Assembly (NCBI RefSeq): GCF_018131015.1
Contig: NZ_JAFCJJ010000029.1
Coordinates: forward strand, 1-64,000
DNA: 64,000 nt
Direction: 5' to 3'
Source of the DNA: Bradyrhizobium diazoefficiens
Lineage (GTDB): Bacteria > Pseudomonadota > Alphaproteobacteria > Rhizobiales > Xanthobacteraceae
Shown one piece after another: positions 40,882-49,572 of the stretch. A program made the position numbers and the translations under genes. The notes beneath the pieces were generated by a model. The model ran no database searches and had not been told where the DNA came from. It was given only the letters and a program-made list of their open reading frames with translations. Numbering within the stretch: position 1 is the stretch's first letter; each line of letters begins with the position of its first letter.

Positions 40882-43139
40882 CGCAAGGGCTCCGTGCGGT
40901 GCTGGCTGAGAACCAGCCGGTCGTTCACGGCATAGACAAAACAGGGGTATGGATCCTGATCGTCGTTGCAGGCTGCCAGGGCTTTCTCTTGAGCCTCCGT
41001 CGCGGTTTTTCCCGTTGCCGTTCTGACGCGAGCGCCATTGGCCCGAACGGCCATGGCCTTTGGATTGGACAGGGCCCCGTAACCGGTCAAGAACCCCTCC
41101 TTGCCCGAGTACATCGGGACACCATCAGGCGAATAATTGCCTTCGCGCGACAATCTCGGCATGTCGCGGCGAGGGGCCTTCCACGGATCGGGCGCCACAA
41201 GTGTGTCGTCGCTTGCCAGCAACACGCAGGGTGCCTGATATTGGAGTTGGCAGCCCTCCAGTGCTTTTTGCTCGGCCTCCGAAGCGGACGCTTGATGGTC
41301 AAACCAGAAAGTCCGGTTTGTTTCCGGGACGATCGCAAGGGCCTTGTGCGGCACGATCTGCTGGGTCAAAAAACTACGAGGCACCGTGTTTCCGAAGTAA
41401 TCGAAGGCTTCAGCCAATGTCTTCGGCAGCGGCCTCGGCTTGGTTAGGCGCCGTGTCAAAACCACGTTGTCCCCGACTGCGTAGAGAAAGCAGGGACCAT
41501 CGCGGCCCTTGCGTCCTGGATCGTCGTTGCACAGACCAAGCGCCTTCTCTTCGGCTTCGAATTGCCCAGGTGCATCCGTCACGGTGAACAGCCTGCCCCA
41601 GGGATGAAAGGCGGCGGCTTTCGGCTTGGCCACTTGTCGATAAGAGACGACGTCGGGACGTTTCGGATCGTCGAACGGAATGCGCTCCGGCTCGAAGCGG
41701 CCGGTATAGCGGGTTCGTGTCATGTCCCTGGGTTGGGTGGCCGTTACGATCTGGTCGCCCACTGCCACAAGAATACAGGCCTCCTCGAAATAGACTTGGC
41801 AGCTCTCCAGGGCCGCGTCGCTGGCGGCCTGCTGGCTCGCACGGGATGTTGACCGCCAGGTCAGCCGCTTCGTTGGTGCGACCGCCATCGCCTTGGAATT
41901 CCTGTCGCCGGCATAATCGCGCGATCTCGCATCGGCTTCCTGTTGCGCGACCGAGAGTGCCACAAGGCGGCTGCGGACGGCTTCCAGCAACGCCGGTGTC
42001 GGTGTCGGCGCCGGTGTTGGGGCGGGCGCAGCTTGCTGCTTCGGTTGTGCCGGTTCGGTTGGAGACGGCGACGGGTTCGGCGTTGGCACCGCAGCAACCT
42101 TCGGGGCAGCAGGCGGCTCCGGCCGGGGCGATGCGTCGGGACGGGGCGACGCTGAAGTCGCTGCGGTCGGCGTGGCTGACGGCAGCTTGGCGGCTTTCAG
42201 CTCCTCGATTCTGACGCGGGCCAGGTCTGCATAGAAATTGTCGTTGTAGCGTCGAATGAAAACGTCCAGCGCTGCGATGCTGGGGTTGGCCTGGACGGCG
42301 GCCCATGCCCGCTCGACCTCGGTCAGCGGCTGCGGCGGGGTCACGCTCGCGGACGCCGGGCCGGACGCCGGCGCCGGCGGCTTGAGATAGATCGGAGTGC
42401 GCGGCAACGATCCGTAGACGAAAGGCTGCTGCAGGCGCTTGGTCGCCGACATGACTTCGTCGCGAACGGACGCAAGAAGAAACCTGATTTCCAGACCTGC
42501 CTTTTCCAGATTGTTGAGCAAGGCCGCCGTGAACGGCGAATTGCGACCTTTGCCATCTGCCGCGATGGTCCCGTCCTTGGCCGCATAGGCGACGAGGACG
42601 TTGTCGGTGGGCTCTATCCGCGCCAGACCGCGATCGACCGAACGGCTGCGGGAGCCCCGCTGCATCAACGCTGCAAACGGGTTGTCCCGGCAGGAGTCCA
42701 GGATGACGAGGCCGAGCGTTCGTGCGCCGGCAGCCTGCAACATAGCGGACTTCAGTGACACCGCCTCGCTTTCGGCGTCCATGTCGGAGCGTAGCTCCGC
42801 GTCGATCGGGATCAGCCAGTTCTCGCCGCCGACCTCGATTCCGTGGCCGGCGAAATAGATGATCGCCATGTCGGCTTCCCGTGCATCCCGACCAAGCTGC
42901 AATATGGCGCGGCGCATGTCGTCGAAGGTGCCATCCAGGACCACCTTGGACGAAAATCCCAGCCGCCGTAGCGCAGCCGCGACGTCGTTCGCATCGTTCG
43001 AGGTGTTCGGCAGGCTCGTGATCTTGCGGTAAGCACTGTTGCCGATGACCAGCGCAACACGATCATCCGCCAGCGCCGGCCTGGCCAGGACCAGGCCACC
43101 CAGCAGCAGACCCAAAATGCCATAGATGAAGGGCCGCAT
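40878..43139 (-). CDS. Secreted caspase family protease with four C-terminal Cys repeats
   Basis: A 753-residue protein: signal peptide (about 1-25), caspase-like peptidase C14 domain to about residue 270 with H99 (YFAGHG) and C150 (ILDSCRDNPF), then a helical segment, a Pro/Ala/Thr-rich linker (about 320-383), and four repeats (about 411-460, 500-559, 598-645, 690-743). Each repeat shows KAxA, AL, Cys, Cys and AxxD in order, as in KAMAVRANGARVRT ... KALAACNDD ... PCFVYAVNDRL. I know no such repeat in this family. ATG 43139 is the family start. It is co-translated with the papain-like gene downstream. Confidence 0.85.
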   Translation of the reverse strand: MRPFIYGILGLLLGGLVLARPALADDRVALVIGNSAYRKITSLPNTSNDANDVAAALRRLGFSSKVVLDGTFDDMRRAILQLGRDAREADMAIIYFAGHGIEVGGENWLIPIDAELRSDMDAESEAVSLKSAMLQAAGARTLGLVILDSCRDNPFAALMQRGSRSRSVDRGLARIEPTDNVLVAYAAKDGTIAADGKGRNSPFTAALLNNLEKAGLEIRFLLASVRDEVMSATKRLQQPFVYGSLPRTPIYLKPPAPASGPASASVTPPQPLTEVERAWAAVQANPSIAALDVFIRRYNDNFYADLARVRIEELKAAKLPSATPTAATSASPRPDASPRPEPPAAPKVAAVPTPNPSPSPTEPAQPKQQAAPAPTPAPTPTPALLEAVRSRLVALSVAQQEADARSRDYAGDRNSKAMAVAPTKRLTWRSTSRASQQAASDAALESCQVYFEEACILVAVGDQIVTATQPRDMTRTRYTGRFEPERIPFDDPKRPDVVSYRQVAKPKAAAFHPWGRLFTVTDAPGQFEAEEKALGLCNDDPGRKGRDGPCFLYAVGDNVVLTRRLTKPRPLPKTLAEAFDYFGNTVPRSFLTQQIVPHKALAIVPETNRTFWFDHQASASEAEQKALEGCQLQYQAPCVLLASDDTLVAPDPWKAPRRDMPRLSREGNYSPDGVPMYSGKEGFLTGYGALSNPKAMAVRANGARVRTATGKTATEAQEKALAACNDDQDPYPCFVYAVNDRLVLSQHRTEPLR

Positions 43140-43875
43140 AGCGATTATCGCCAAATGAAAGCGATAAAAGATCAGGGTTGCCGGCGACAGGTCAAGTGTT
43201 TTTGCGATCGAGTGATCATGGATAGTCGTCCCGGGCGAAACACCCAAAACACCCGGTCAAGCCCTCGCCGCAAAAATATTCCGCTTTACCGAAATTCGGA
43301 ATTGCGTTATCAGTCCGCCATCCCGGCCCAAGGAGAGGGGCGATCGTACGTCGTCACGAACGTGGGCCGGGGAGCGGTGGACGCGGCAGCGCCGGCGCGG
43401 ATGTGGCGGGCAGGGCGAGATGAACCTCGCGAGCTCGCGCAAGCCGTGTGAACGAACGGCGTCAAAAGTCCGGCGAAGCCCCTCGGGGCGGAGGCGGATA
43501 GCTGCGTACGGCAAAACCATGTGGTCCTGACCGTCGTCGCTACGGTCAAGCCTTGCGGAGATGGTTCGGGGCTCAACCGGGTCTCAAGCCATCGCCAATT
43601 CGCAGAGGTGACGGAGGCCAGAAGGAACTCGGCTCCGGGGAGAGCAGGCATAAGCCGTCAACCCACCGCGCAGGGAAGGCCGGGTGTTTTCCGGCCCACC
43701 CGTTTTCCCGCCTGCGCATTTGCGCGTGCAAATTCTTCGCGCAGCGGATCATGGGTGCCAGCCGGCACCCGGTCTTCCCTGCACCCTCTTCACAAGGGAG
43801 GGTGAAGGAGAACAGCAAAACTCGGGCGTGTCATGCCGCGAGAATGCTGATCCATGCGTACTTTCGGGAAAAGAA
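43140..43875. other. Upstream region of the caspase-like gene and dispersed repeat
   Basis: No convincing gene is seen. The first 300 bases form the probable promoter region of the caspase-like gene; the rest (43440-43850) is a dispersed repeat with several open but spurious frames. Confidence 0.6.
43440..43850. repeat. Dispersed repeat element of about 400 bp
   Basis: This stretch (GGCCGGGTGTTTTCCGGCCC, CCTGCGCATTTGCGCGTGC and CTTCACAAGGGAGGG) has several overlapping open frames on both strands with no protein-like features. I recall this sequence type recurring in Bradyrhizobium and Rhodopseudomonas genomes, where spurious proteins are annotated in it. It contains nested palindromes (GGCCGGGTGTTTTCCGGCC, GGGTGCCAGCCGGCACCC). 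Confidence 0.6.
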
Positions 43876-43950
43876 TGGTGCTGCCAGACAGGATTGAACT
43901 GTCGACCTCTCCATTACCAATGGAGTGCTCTACCACTGAGCTACGGCAGC
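43876..43950 (-). tRNA. tRNA-Thr (GGT)
   Basis: The reverse strand folds as a cloverleaf: acceptor GCTGCCG / TGGCAGC, D arm TAGCTCAGTGGTAGAGC, anticodon stem CTCCA / TGGAG with loop TTGGTAA (anticodon GGT, reading Thr ACC), T arm with GTTCAATC, and encoded CCA at 43876-43878. Anticodon GGT follows from the loop and the pairing. Confidence 0.95.
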
Positions 43951-44250
43951 ATGTGCTGGGATCAAGAATCGGCCGCCAAGGGCGCCTTCCAAGCGGGCCG
44001 ATATCTGCCACAAGGCCCCCCGCTGTGCAAGCGCGGCAGTCCCTCGAAATCGACAAAATCGGGCCCGACACGGGCGAAATACGGGTGTTTTCAACCCGAA
44101 ACGGCTGGCTTTGGCCAAGTTCGGTTCCCGATCCCCGCCAACTGGCCAGTTGGCCGCAGCCGGTGAATCGCACGATTTTCATGCGCGGTCCCCCCTTGAG
44201 CTGTCGCGATCCGATGGCATGGTGTCGCCGACCTCCGTGATGAGCCCTCG

Positions 44251-44433
44251 ATGACTGACGAGACCGACAAGACCAAGAGCCGCGACCCCAGGCAGGACCG
44301 GCTGAAATCGGCGCTGCGCGAAAACCTCAAGCGGCGGAAGACGCAGGCGCGCGAACGCGCCGCGACGGCAGGCTCCTTGCAGGACGATGACAGCCCCCCA
44401 CCTGAGGAGACCGCCGGAAAGACCGGCCGCTAG
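44251..44433 (+). CDS. Small charged hypothetical protein
   Basis: A 60-residue protein (MTDETDKTKSRDPRQDRLKS) that is rich in Lys, Arg, Asp and Glu, with a helix-forming middle (ALRENLKRRKTQARERAATA). No signal or TM. It ends 20 bases before the next gene and may share its transcript. The family is unknown; the codon use is like the neighbours. Confidence 0.65.
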   Translation: MTDETDKTKSRDPRQDRLKSALRENLKRRKTQARERAATAGSLQDDDSPPPEETAGKTGR

Positions 44434-44453
44434 ATTTTTTGGAGTGCGCGACT

Positions 44454-46160
44454 GTGGCAAACGAACAAAACCAGCCGGAACCAACCGACGGAAACATGTC
44501 GCGCTTCACGCGCCCCGAGCAGACCTTCCCGACACTGACGGAAGCCGAGATGGCGCGGATGCGGCATTTCGGCGAGCCTCGCAGCTATGCCGACGGCGAA
44601 TTCCTGTTCGAGACCGGAAAGCCCGGGCCGGGCATGTTCGTGGTGCTGAAGGGCCATGTCGCCATCACCCAGCGCGACGGGCTCGGCCATGTCACGCCGG
44701 TGATCGACCAGGGGCCGGGGCAGTTTCTGGCCGAGCTCGGCCAGCTCTCCGGCCGGCCGGCGCTGGTCGACGGCCGCGCCGAGGGCGATGTCGAAACGCT
44801 GCTGCTGCCGCCGGACCGCCTGCGCGCGCTGCTGGTCGCCGAGGCCGATCTCGGCGAGCGCATCATGCGCGCGCTGATTTTGCGCCGGGTCAACCTGCTG
44901 CAGGACGGCATCGGCGGCCCGGTGCTGATCGGGCCGTCGCATTCGGCCGGCGTGGTGCGCCTGCAGGGCTTCCTCACCCGCAACGGCCAGCCACATCATC
45001 TGCTCGATCCCGACCGCGACCATGACGCGGCCGAGGTGATCGCGCGCTATTCGCCGAAGCCGGAAGACTGGCCGCTGGTCGTCGCTGCGGGCGGCGCAGT
45101 GCTGCGCAATCCCAGCGAAACCGAGCTCGCGCGCGCGATCGGCATGATCGGCGGGCCCGGAGGCGACCGCATCTACGACGTCGCTGTCGTCGGCTGCGGC
45201 CCGGCGGGGCTCGCCACTGCGGTGTATGCGGCGTCCGAAGGCCTCTCGGTCGCCGTGCTCGACAGCCGCGCCTTCGGCGGCCAGGCCGGCGCCAGCGCGC
45301 GCATCGAAAACTATCTCGGATTTCCCACCGGCATTTCCGGCCAGGCGCTGACCGCGCGCGCTTTCACCCAGGCGCAGAAATTCGGCGCCGACATCATGAT
45401 CCCGGTGACGGTGAAGTCACTCGACTGCAGCCGTGCCGACGGCGCGTTCAAGGTCGCGCTCGATGGCAGCGACGCGTTGCGCTCCCGCGCGGTCGTGGTT
45501 GCGAGCGGCGTGCGCTATCGCCGGCCGGAGATCAAGAGCCTCGACAAGTTCGAAGGCCGCGGCGTCTGGTACTGGGCCTCGCCGGTGGAGGCAAAGCTCT
45601 GCGCCGGCGAGGAGGTGGCCCTCGTCGGCGCCGGCAATTCGGCGGGGCAGGCGGCCGTGTTCCTGTCGGGCCACGCCAGGAAGGTGCTGATGATCATTCG
45701 CGGCGGGGGCCTGGGCGCCAGCATGTCGCGCTATCTCATCGAGCGCATCGAGGCGACGCCGAACATCGAGCTGTTGTTCAACACCGAGGTCACCGCGCTC
45801 GAGGGCGACGAGGCCTCGCTGCTGCGGCGCATCCGCTGGCGCAGTCGGCTCGCGAGCGAGGAGGATTCCGCCGACATCCGTAACCTCTTCCTGTTCGTCG
45901 GCGCCGATCCCGCCACCGGCTGGCTCGACGGCTGCGGCGTCACGCTCGACCGCAGCGGCTTCGTCGTCACCGGCGCGCAGTCCGAGCTGAACCAGGGCAG
46001 GCCCGTGGCTCCGCTCGAGACCTCGGTGCCCGGCGTCTTCGCCGTCGGTGATGTCCGCGCCGGCTCGGTCAAGCGCGTCGGCGGCGCCATCGGCGAGGGC
46101 GCGCAGGTCGTGGCGTCCCTGCACGGCTATCTCGGCGACGCCGCAAAACCGGCGCTTTAG
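44454..46160 (+). CDS. cNMP-binding and thioredoxin reductase-like FAD protein
   Basis: A two-module protein of about 568 residues. The N-terminal module (about 20-145) has a cyclic nucleotide-binding fold (EFLFETGKPGPGMFVVLKGH, GQFLAELGQLSGRPAL). The C-terminal module (about 240-565) is a pyridine nucleotide-disulfide oxidoreductase with FAD motif VVGCGPAGLATAVYAASEG, AFGGQAGASARIENYLGFPT and NAD(P) motif VALVGAGNSAGQAA. The CxxC pair of true thioredoxin reductases is absent, where WYWASPVEAKLC occurs. GTG 44454 with GGAG 9 bases upstream is taken; ATG 44496 is possible. Proteins of this build may be ferredoxin-type reductases controlled by cyclic nucleotides. Confidence 0.85.
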   Translation: MANEQNQPEPTDGNMSRFTRPEQTFPTLTEAEMARMRHFGEPRSYADGEFLFETGKPGPGMFVVLKGHVAITQRDGLGHVTPVIDQGPGQFLAELGQLSGRPALVDGRAEGDVETLLLPPDRLRALLVAEADLGERIMRALILRRVNLLQDGIGGPVLIGPSHSAGVVRLQGFLTRNGQPHHLLDPDRDHDAAEVIARYSPKPEDWPLVVAAGGAVLRNPSETELARAIGMIGGPGGDRIYDVAVVGCGPAGLATAVYAASEGLSVAVLDSRAFGGQAGASARIENYLGFPTGISGQALTARAFTQAQKFGADIMIPVTVKSLDCSRADGAFKVALDGSDALRSRAVVVASGVRYRRPEIKSLDKFEGRGVWYWASPVEAKLCAGEEVALVGAGNSAGQAAVFLSGHARKVLMIIRGGGLGASMSRYLIERIEATPNIELLFNTEVTALEGDEASLLRRIRWRSRLASEEDSADIRNLFLFVGADPATGWLDGCGVTLDRSGFVVTGAQSELNQGRPVAPLETSVPGVFAVGDVRAGSVKRVGGAIGEGAQVVASLHGYLGDAAKPAL

Positions 46161-46287
46161 CAAGAAGAAAACAAGCAGACGGCAAGCGGATTGTGACTTG
46201 CAGTCTTGCCGCGTCCCACGGACTATCGCGTCAGCCCGCGCTACGTGACACCGCGGAGCAAACAACGACAATTTTTGGGAGGACTAA

Positions 46288-46596
46288 ATGGCTGAACTCG
46301 TCGTGCTCTACAAGACACCCAAGGACGCCGCGGCCTTCGACAAACACTATGCCGAGACCCACATTCCGCTCGCCAAGAAACTTCCCGGCCTGAAGAAATA
46401 CGCCGTGAGCAAGGGGCCGGTCGGCTCTCCCGCCGGTCCATCCGGCATCCATCTCGTCGCGATCCTCTCCTTCAACAGCGTCGCCGACATCCAGGCGGCC
46501 TTCGGCAGCGACGAGGGCAAGGCGGCCGCGGGCGATGTGCCGAAATTCGCCAGCGGCGGCGCCGATCTCCTGATCTTCGAAACCAAGGACGTCTGA
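46288..46596 (+). CDS. EthD family protein
   Basis: A 102-residue alpha/beta-barrel dimer protein of the EthD family (MAELVVLYKTPKDAAAFDKH, ETHIPLAKKLPGLKKYAVSK). EthD partners in ether and aromatic degradation are small ferredoxin-fold proteins of unclear role. GGGAGGACTAA precedes the ATG. A strong hairpin follows at 46608. Confidence 0.85.
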   Translation: MAELVVLYKTPKDAAAFDKHYAETHIPLAKKLPGLKKYAVSKGPVGSPAGPSGIHLVAILSFNSVADIQAAFGSDEGKAAAGDVPKFASGGADLLIFETKDV

Positions 46597-46607
46597 AGCC
46601 CGTTTCG

Positions 46608-46634
46608 CATCGGCCCGCCGATCGCGGGCCGATG
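46608..46634 (+). terminator. Terminator-like hairpin after the EthD gene
   Basis: Perfect 11-bp stem CATCGGCCCGC / GCGGGCCGATG around CGATC, 12 bases after the stop. No T-run follows, so termination efficiency is unsure. Confidence 0.55.
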
Positions 46635-46821
46635 TCGCGGCGATCGATTCGACTTTCGTCGGAACCTGCCGTCGTTTGTGACAGCGGTGCAAAAAATTCA
46701 GTCATGCGTTTGTCGATTCGCACGATGACGCATGGCTGCGCGCGGGCGTGTGCGCTGGCGCAGGTGGCAATCCGATGAGGCGCGTAATACGATTCTCGCC
46801 GTTGCAATGGGGAGAGTTGCC

Positions 46822-47331
46822 ATGGTCCTTGGGTTGAGCCTGCCCGCCTTCACGATGGTTCACGTCGTCATAAGCCTGATTGCCATCGCCGCCGGCCTCG
46901 TCGTCATGGGTGGTCTGCTCGGCTCGAAATCGATGCCGGGCCTGACGGCGATCTTCCTGCTGTTCACCATCCTCACCAGCGTCACCGGCTTCCTGTTTCC
47001 GGTCAAGGAGCTGCTGCCCTCGCACATGGTCGGTATCCTCTCGCTGGTGCTGCTCGCGGTCGCCTGCATCGCGCTCTATGGCATGAAGCTCGCCGGCGCC
47101 TGGCGCCCGGTCTATGTCGTGACCGCGATGGTCTCGCTCTATCTCAACGTCTTCGTGCTGGTGATCCAGTCGTTCCTGAAGGTGCCGGCGCTTGCCGCGC
47201 TCGCGCCCGCCGTGCCGCCCGCGCCGCCCTCGGGCCCGGTGTTCGCCGTGGTGCAGGGCATCGTGCTGGTGTTCTTCGTGATCGTGATCATCGGCGCGTG
47301 GCGCCGCTACCGGCCGATGGCGTTCGCCTGA
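46822..47331 (+). CDS. Four-TM hypothetical membrane protein
   Basis: This 169-residue protein has four hydrophobic segments (VHVVISLIAIAAGLVVMGGL, LTAIFLLFTILTSVTGF, LSLVLLAVACIALYGM, VVQGIVLVFFVIVIIGAW), with a Pro/Ala-rich loop near residue 135. ATG 46822 has GGGGAGAG upstream, and the earlier frame to 46732 is arginine-rich and unlikely. Function unknown. Confidence 0.78.
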   Translation: MVLGLSLPAFTMVHVVISLIAIAAGLVVMGGLLGSKSMPGLTAIFLLFTILTSVTGFLFPVKELLPSHMVGILSLVLLAVACIALYGMKLAGAWRPVYVVTAMVSLYLNVFVLVIQSFLKVPALAALAPAVPPAPPSGPVFAVVQGIVLVFFVIVIIGAWRRYRPMAFA

Positions 47332-47337
47332 TTGTTT

Positions 47338-47517
47338 GCGCGCAGAATGATGCATGGCGACGACGACCAGATTGTGCCTTACGCCGATTCCGCGCCGTTG
47401 TCGGCGAAGCTCCTGAAGAACGGTACGCTGAAGACCTACAAGGGCTTTCCGCACGGCATGCCGACCACGGAGGCTGCCACCATCAACGCGGACCTGCTGG
47501 CGTTCTTCAAGGGTTGA
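47338..47517 (+). pseudogene. C-terminal remnant of a haloperoxidase-type alpha/beta hydrolase
   Basis: The codons from about 47350 encode MHGDDDQIVPYADSAPLSAK, then TLKTYKGFPHGMPTTEAATI and NADLLAFFKG, the last 55 or so residues of non-haem chloroperoxidase-like hydrolases (the Asp and His of the triad, DDQIVP and PHG, remain; the Ser elbow is missing). The N-terminal four fifths is absent, so it is a truncated leftover, directly after the membrane protein gene. Confidence 0.72.
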
Positions 47518-47711
47518 CCCCGGCCCGCGGGATCTTGCCCGGCATGGCCCGGGGCGGGTGTTCGGTAAACGGTTGAATCTCACGCCACTTTTCCGCTGCG
47601 GTTCCGGCTTTCGCCGGGACCGCACCTGCGGAGGGTTGACGGCGGGGGGCCGTCGCGCCATGAGCAGGGGGCGCGTGACGCCAATCCGCCCAGCCAAAAG
47701 ACACCTGCAAA

Positions 47712-49007
47712 ATGCCCGTTCGCCTCGACCGCAGCAGCGCCGATTTTGACCAGCGATTTGCGGCCTTCCTCGCCGCCAAGCGCGAGGTTTCGGCCGACGT
47801 CGAGGCCGCCGCGCGCGCCATCGTCGATGACGTGGCGAGGCGCGGGGATGCCGCCCTGCTCGAGGCCACGGCCAGGTTCGACCGGTTGACACTGGATGCG
47901 GCCTCCTTGCGCGTCACCGCCGCCGAGATCGAGGCGGCCGTGAAGGCCTGCGATGCCACGACACTGGATGCCTTGAGCCTCGCGCGCGACCGCATCGAGA
48001 CCTATCATCGCCGCCAGCTTCCGAAGGACGAGCGCTTCACCGACCCGCTCGGCGTCGAGCTCGGCTGGCGCTATACCGCGATCGAATCCGCCGGCCTCTA
48101 CGTGCCCGGCGGCACGGCGGCCTATCCGTCCTCGGTGCTGATGAATGCGGTGCCGGCCAAGGTCGCCGGCGTTGCGCGCCTCGTGATGGTGGTGCCGTCG
48201 CCCGACGGCAAGCTCAATCCGCTGGTGCTGGCGGCCGCATCGCTCGGCGGCGTCACCGAGATCTATCGTGTCGGCGGCGCACAGGCCGTGGCCGCGCTCG
48301 CGCATGGCACCGCGACGATCGCGCCGGTCGCAAAAATCGTCGGACCCGGCAATGCCTATGTCGCTGCGGCAAAGCGGCTGGTGTTCGGCAAGGTCGGCAT
48401 CGACATGATCGCCGGCCCTTCCGAGGTGCTGGTCATCGCCGACGACAGCAGCAATGCCGACTGGATCGCCGCCGATCTGCTGGCCCAGGCCGAGCACGAT
48501 GCCAGCGCCCAGTCGATCCTCATTACCGATTCGGCGCGCCTTGCCGCCGATGTCGAGAAGGCGGTCGAGGCGCAGCTGAAGACGCTGCCGCGCGCGGACA
48601 TCGCGGGCCGCTCCTGGGCGGATTTCGGCGCCGTCATCATGGTGAAGAATCTCACCGAGGTCATTCCGCTCGCCGACGCGATCGCCGCCGAACATCTCGA
48701 GATCATGACTACGGATCCGGATGCGCTCGCCGCAAAAATCCGCAACGCCGGCGCGGTGTTCCTCGGCGCGCATACGCCGGAGGCGATCGGCGATTATGTC
48801 GGCGGCTCCAACCACGTGCTGCCGACGGCGCGCTCGGCGCGATTCTCCTCAGGCCTCGGGGTGGCCGACTTCATGAAGCGCACCTCGATCCTGAAATGCG
48901 GCCCGGACCAGCTGCGTGCGCTGGGCCCGGCTGCGATGACGCTCGGACAAGCGGAGGGGCTGGACGCCCATTCGCGCTCGATAGGATTGCGCCTCAATCT
49001 GTCATGA
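47712..49007 (+). CDS. hisD: Histidinol dehydrogenase
   Basis: A 431-residue enzyme that oxidises L-histidinol to histidine in two NAD-dependent steps with a bound zinc. Family blocks are visible: GLYVPGGTAAYPSSVLMNAVPAK, VGPGNAYVAAAKRLVFG, LAQAEHDASAQSIL (zinc and catalytic His region) and AEHLEIMTTD. It overlaps the UPF0262 gene by ATGA. The ATG follows CACCTGCAAA without a strong ribosome site. Confidence 0.95.
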   Translation: MPVRLDRSSADFDQRFAAFLAAKREVSADVEAAARAIVDDVARRGDAALLEATARFDRLTLDAASLRVTAAEIEAAVKACDATTLDALSLARDRIETYHRRQLPKDERFTDPLGVELGWRYTAIESAGLYVPGGTAAYPSSVLMNAVPAKVAGVARLVMVVPSPDGKLNPLVLAAASLGGVTEIYRVGGAQAVAALAHGTATIAPVAKIVGPGNAYVAAAKRLVFGKVGIDMIAGPSEVLVIADDSSNADWIAADLLAQAEHDASAQSILITDSARLAADVEKAVEAQLKTLPRADIAGRSWADFGAVIMVKNLTEVIPLADAIAAEHLEIMTTDPDALAAKIRNAGAVFLGAHTPEAIGDYVGGSNHVLPTARSARFSSGLGVADFMKRTSILKCGPDQLRALGPAAMTLGQAEGLDAHSRSIGLRLNLS

Positions 49008-49501
49008 CAAAGCCGCCCGAACAGGACGACTCGACCAATCGCATCGTCGCGGTCACCCTCGACGAGGACTCGATCGGCCGTTCCGGGCCCGACATCGAGC
49101 ACGAGCGCGCGATCGCGATCTACGACCTGATCGAGCAGAACCTGTTCGCGCCCGACGGCGCGGACGGCAAGGGCCCGTTCACGCTGCATATCGGCATCAC
49201 CGGCAACCGCCTGATGTTCGACATCCGCCGCGAGGACGGCGCGCCGGTGGTCGCGCATCTGTTGTCGCTGACGCCGTTCCGGCGGATCGTGAAGGACTAT
49301 TTCATGATCTGCGACAGCTACTACCAGGCGATCCGCACCGCGACGCCGGACAAGATCGAGGCCATCGACATGGGCCGCCGCGGCATCCATGACGAGGGAT
49401 CGCGCACGCTGCAGGAACGGCTGAGCGGCAAGGTGCGGGTCGACTTCGAGACCGCGCGCCGGCTATTCACGCTCATCACCGTCCTGCACTGGAAGGGTTA
49501 G
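49004..49501 (+). CDS. UPF0262 family protein
   Basis: A 165-residue protein of the UPF0262 family, found next to hisD in many alphaproteobacteria (THIGI-type core ITGNRLMFDIRRE, SLTPFRRIVKDYFMICDSYY). Function unknown. It overlaps hisD by 4 bases and is probably co-translated. Confidence 0.88.
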   Translation: MTKPPEQDDSTNRIVAVTLDEDSIGRSGPDIEHERAIAIYDLIEQNLFAPDGADGKGPFTLHIGITGNRLMFDIRREDGAPVVAHLLSLTPFRRIVKDYFMICDSYYQAIRTATPDKIEAIDMGRRGIHDEGSRTLQERLSGKVRVDFETARRLFTLITVLHWKG

Positions 49502-49572
49502 GGCATGGCCCGGAAAAGTGTGCAGCGGTTTTCCGACAAGGCCATGCCCTCTATCAAGTGGGCCTAAGCGCG

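Noticed and set aside
43876..43950. tRNA-Thr as an integration site for an island
   Set aside because: The adjacent repeat was considered, but there is no integrase, no direct repeat of the tRNA end, and flanking genes look native.
46702..47892. 396-codon minus frame before hisD
   Set aside because: It is a shadow over the membrane protein and the haloperoxidase remnant, with highly basic low-complexity composition.
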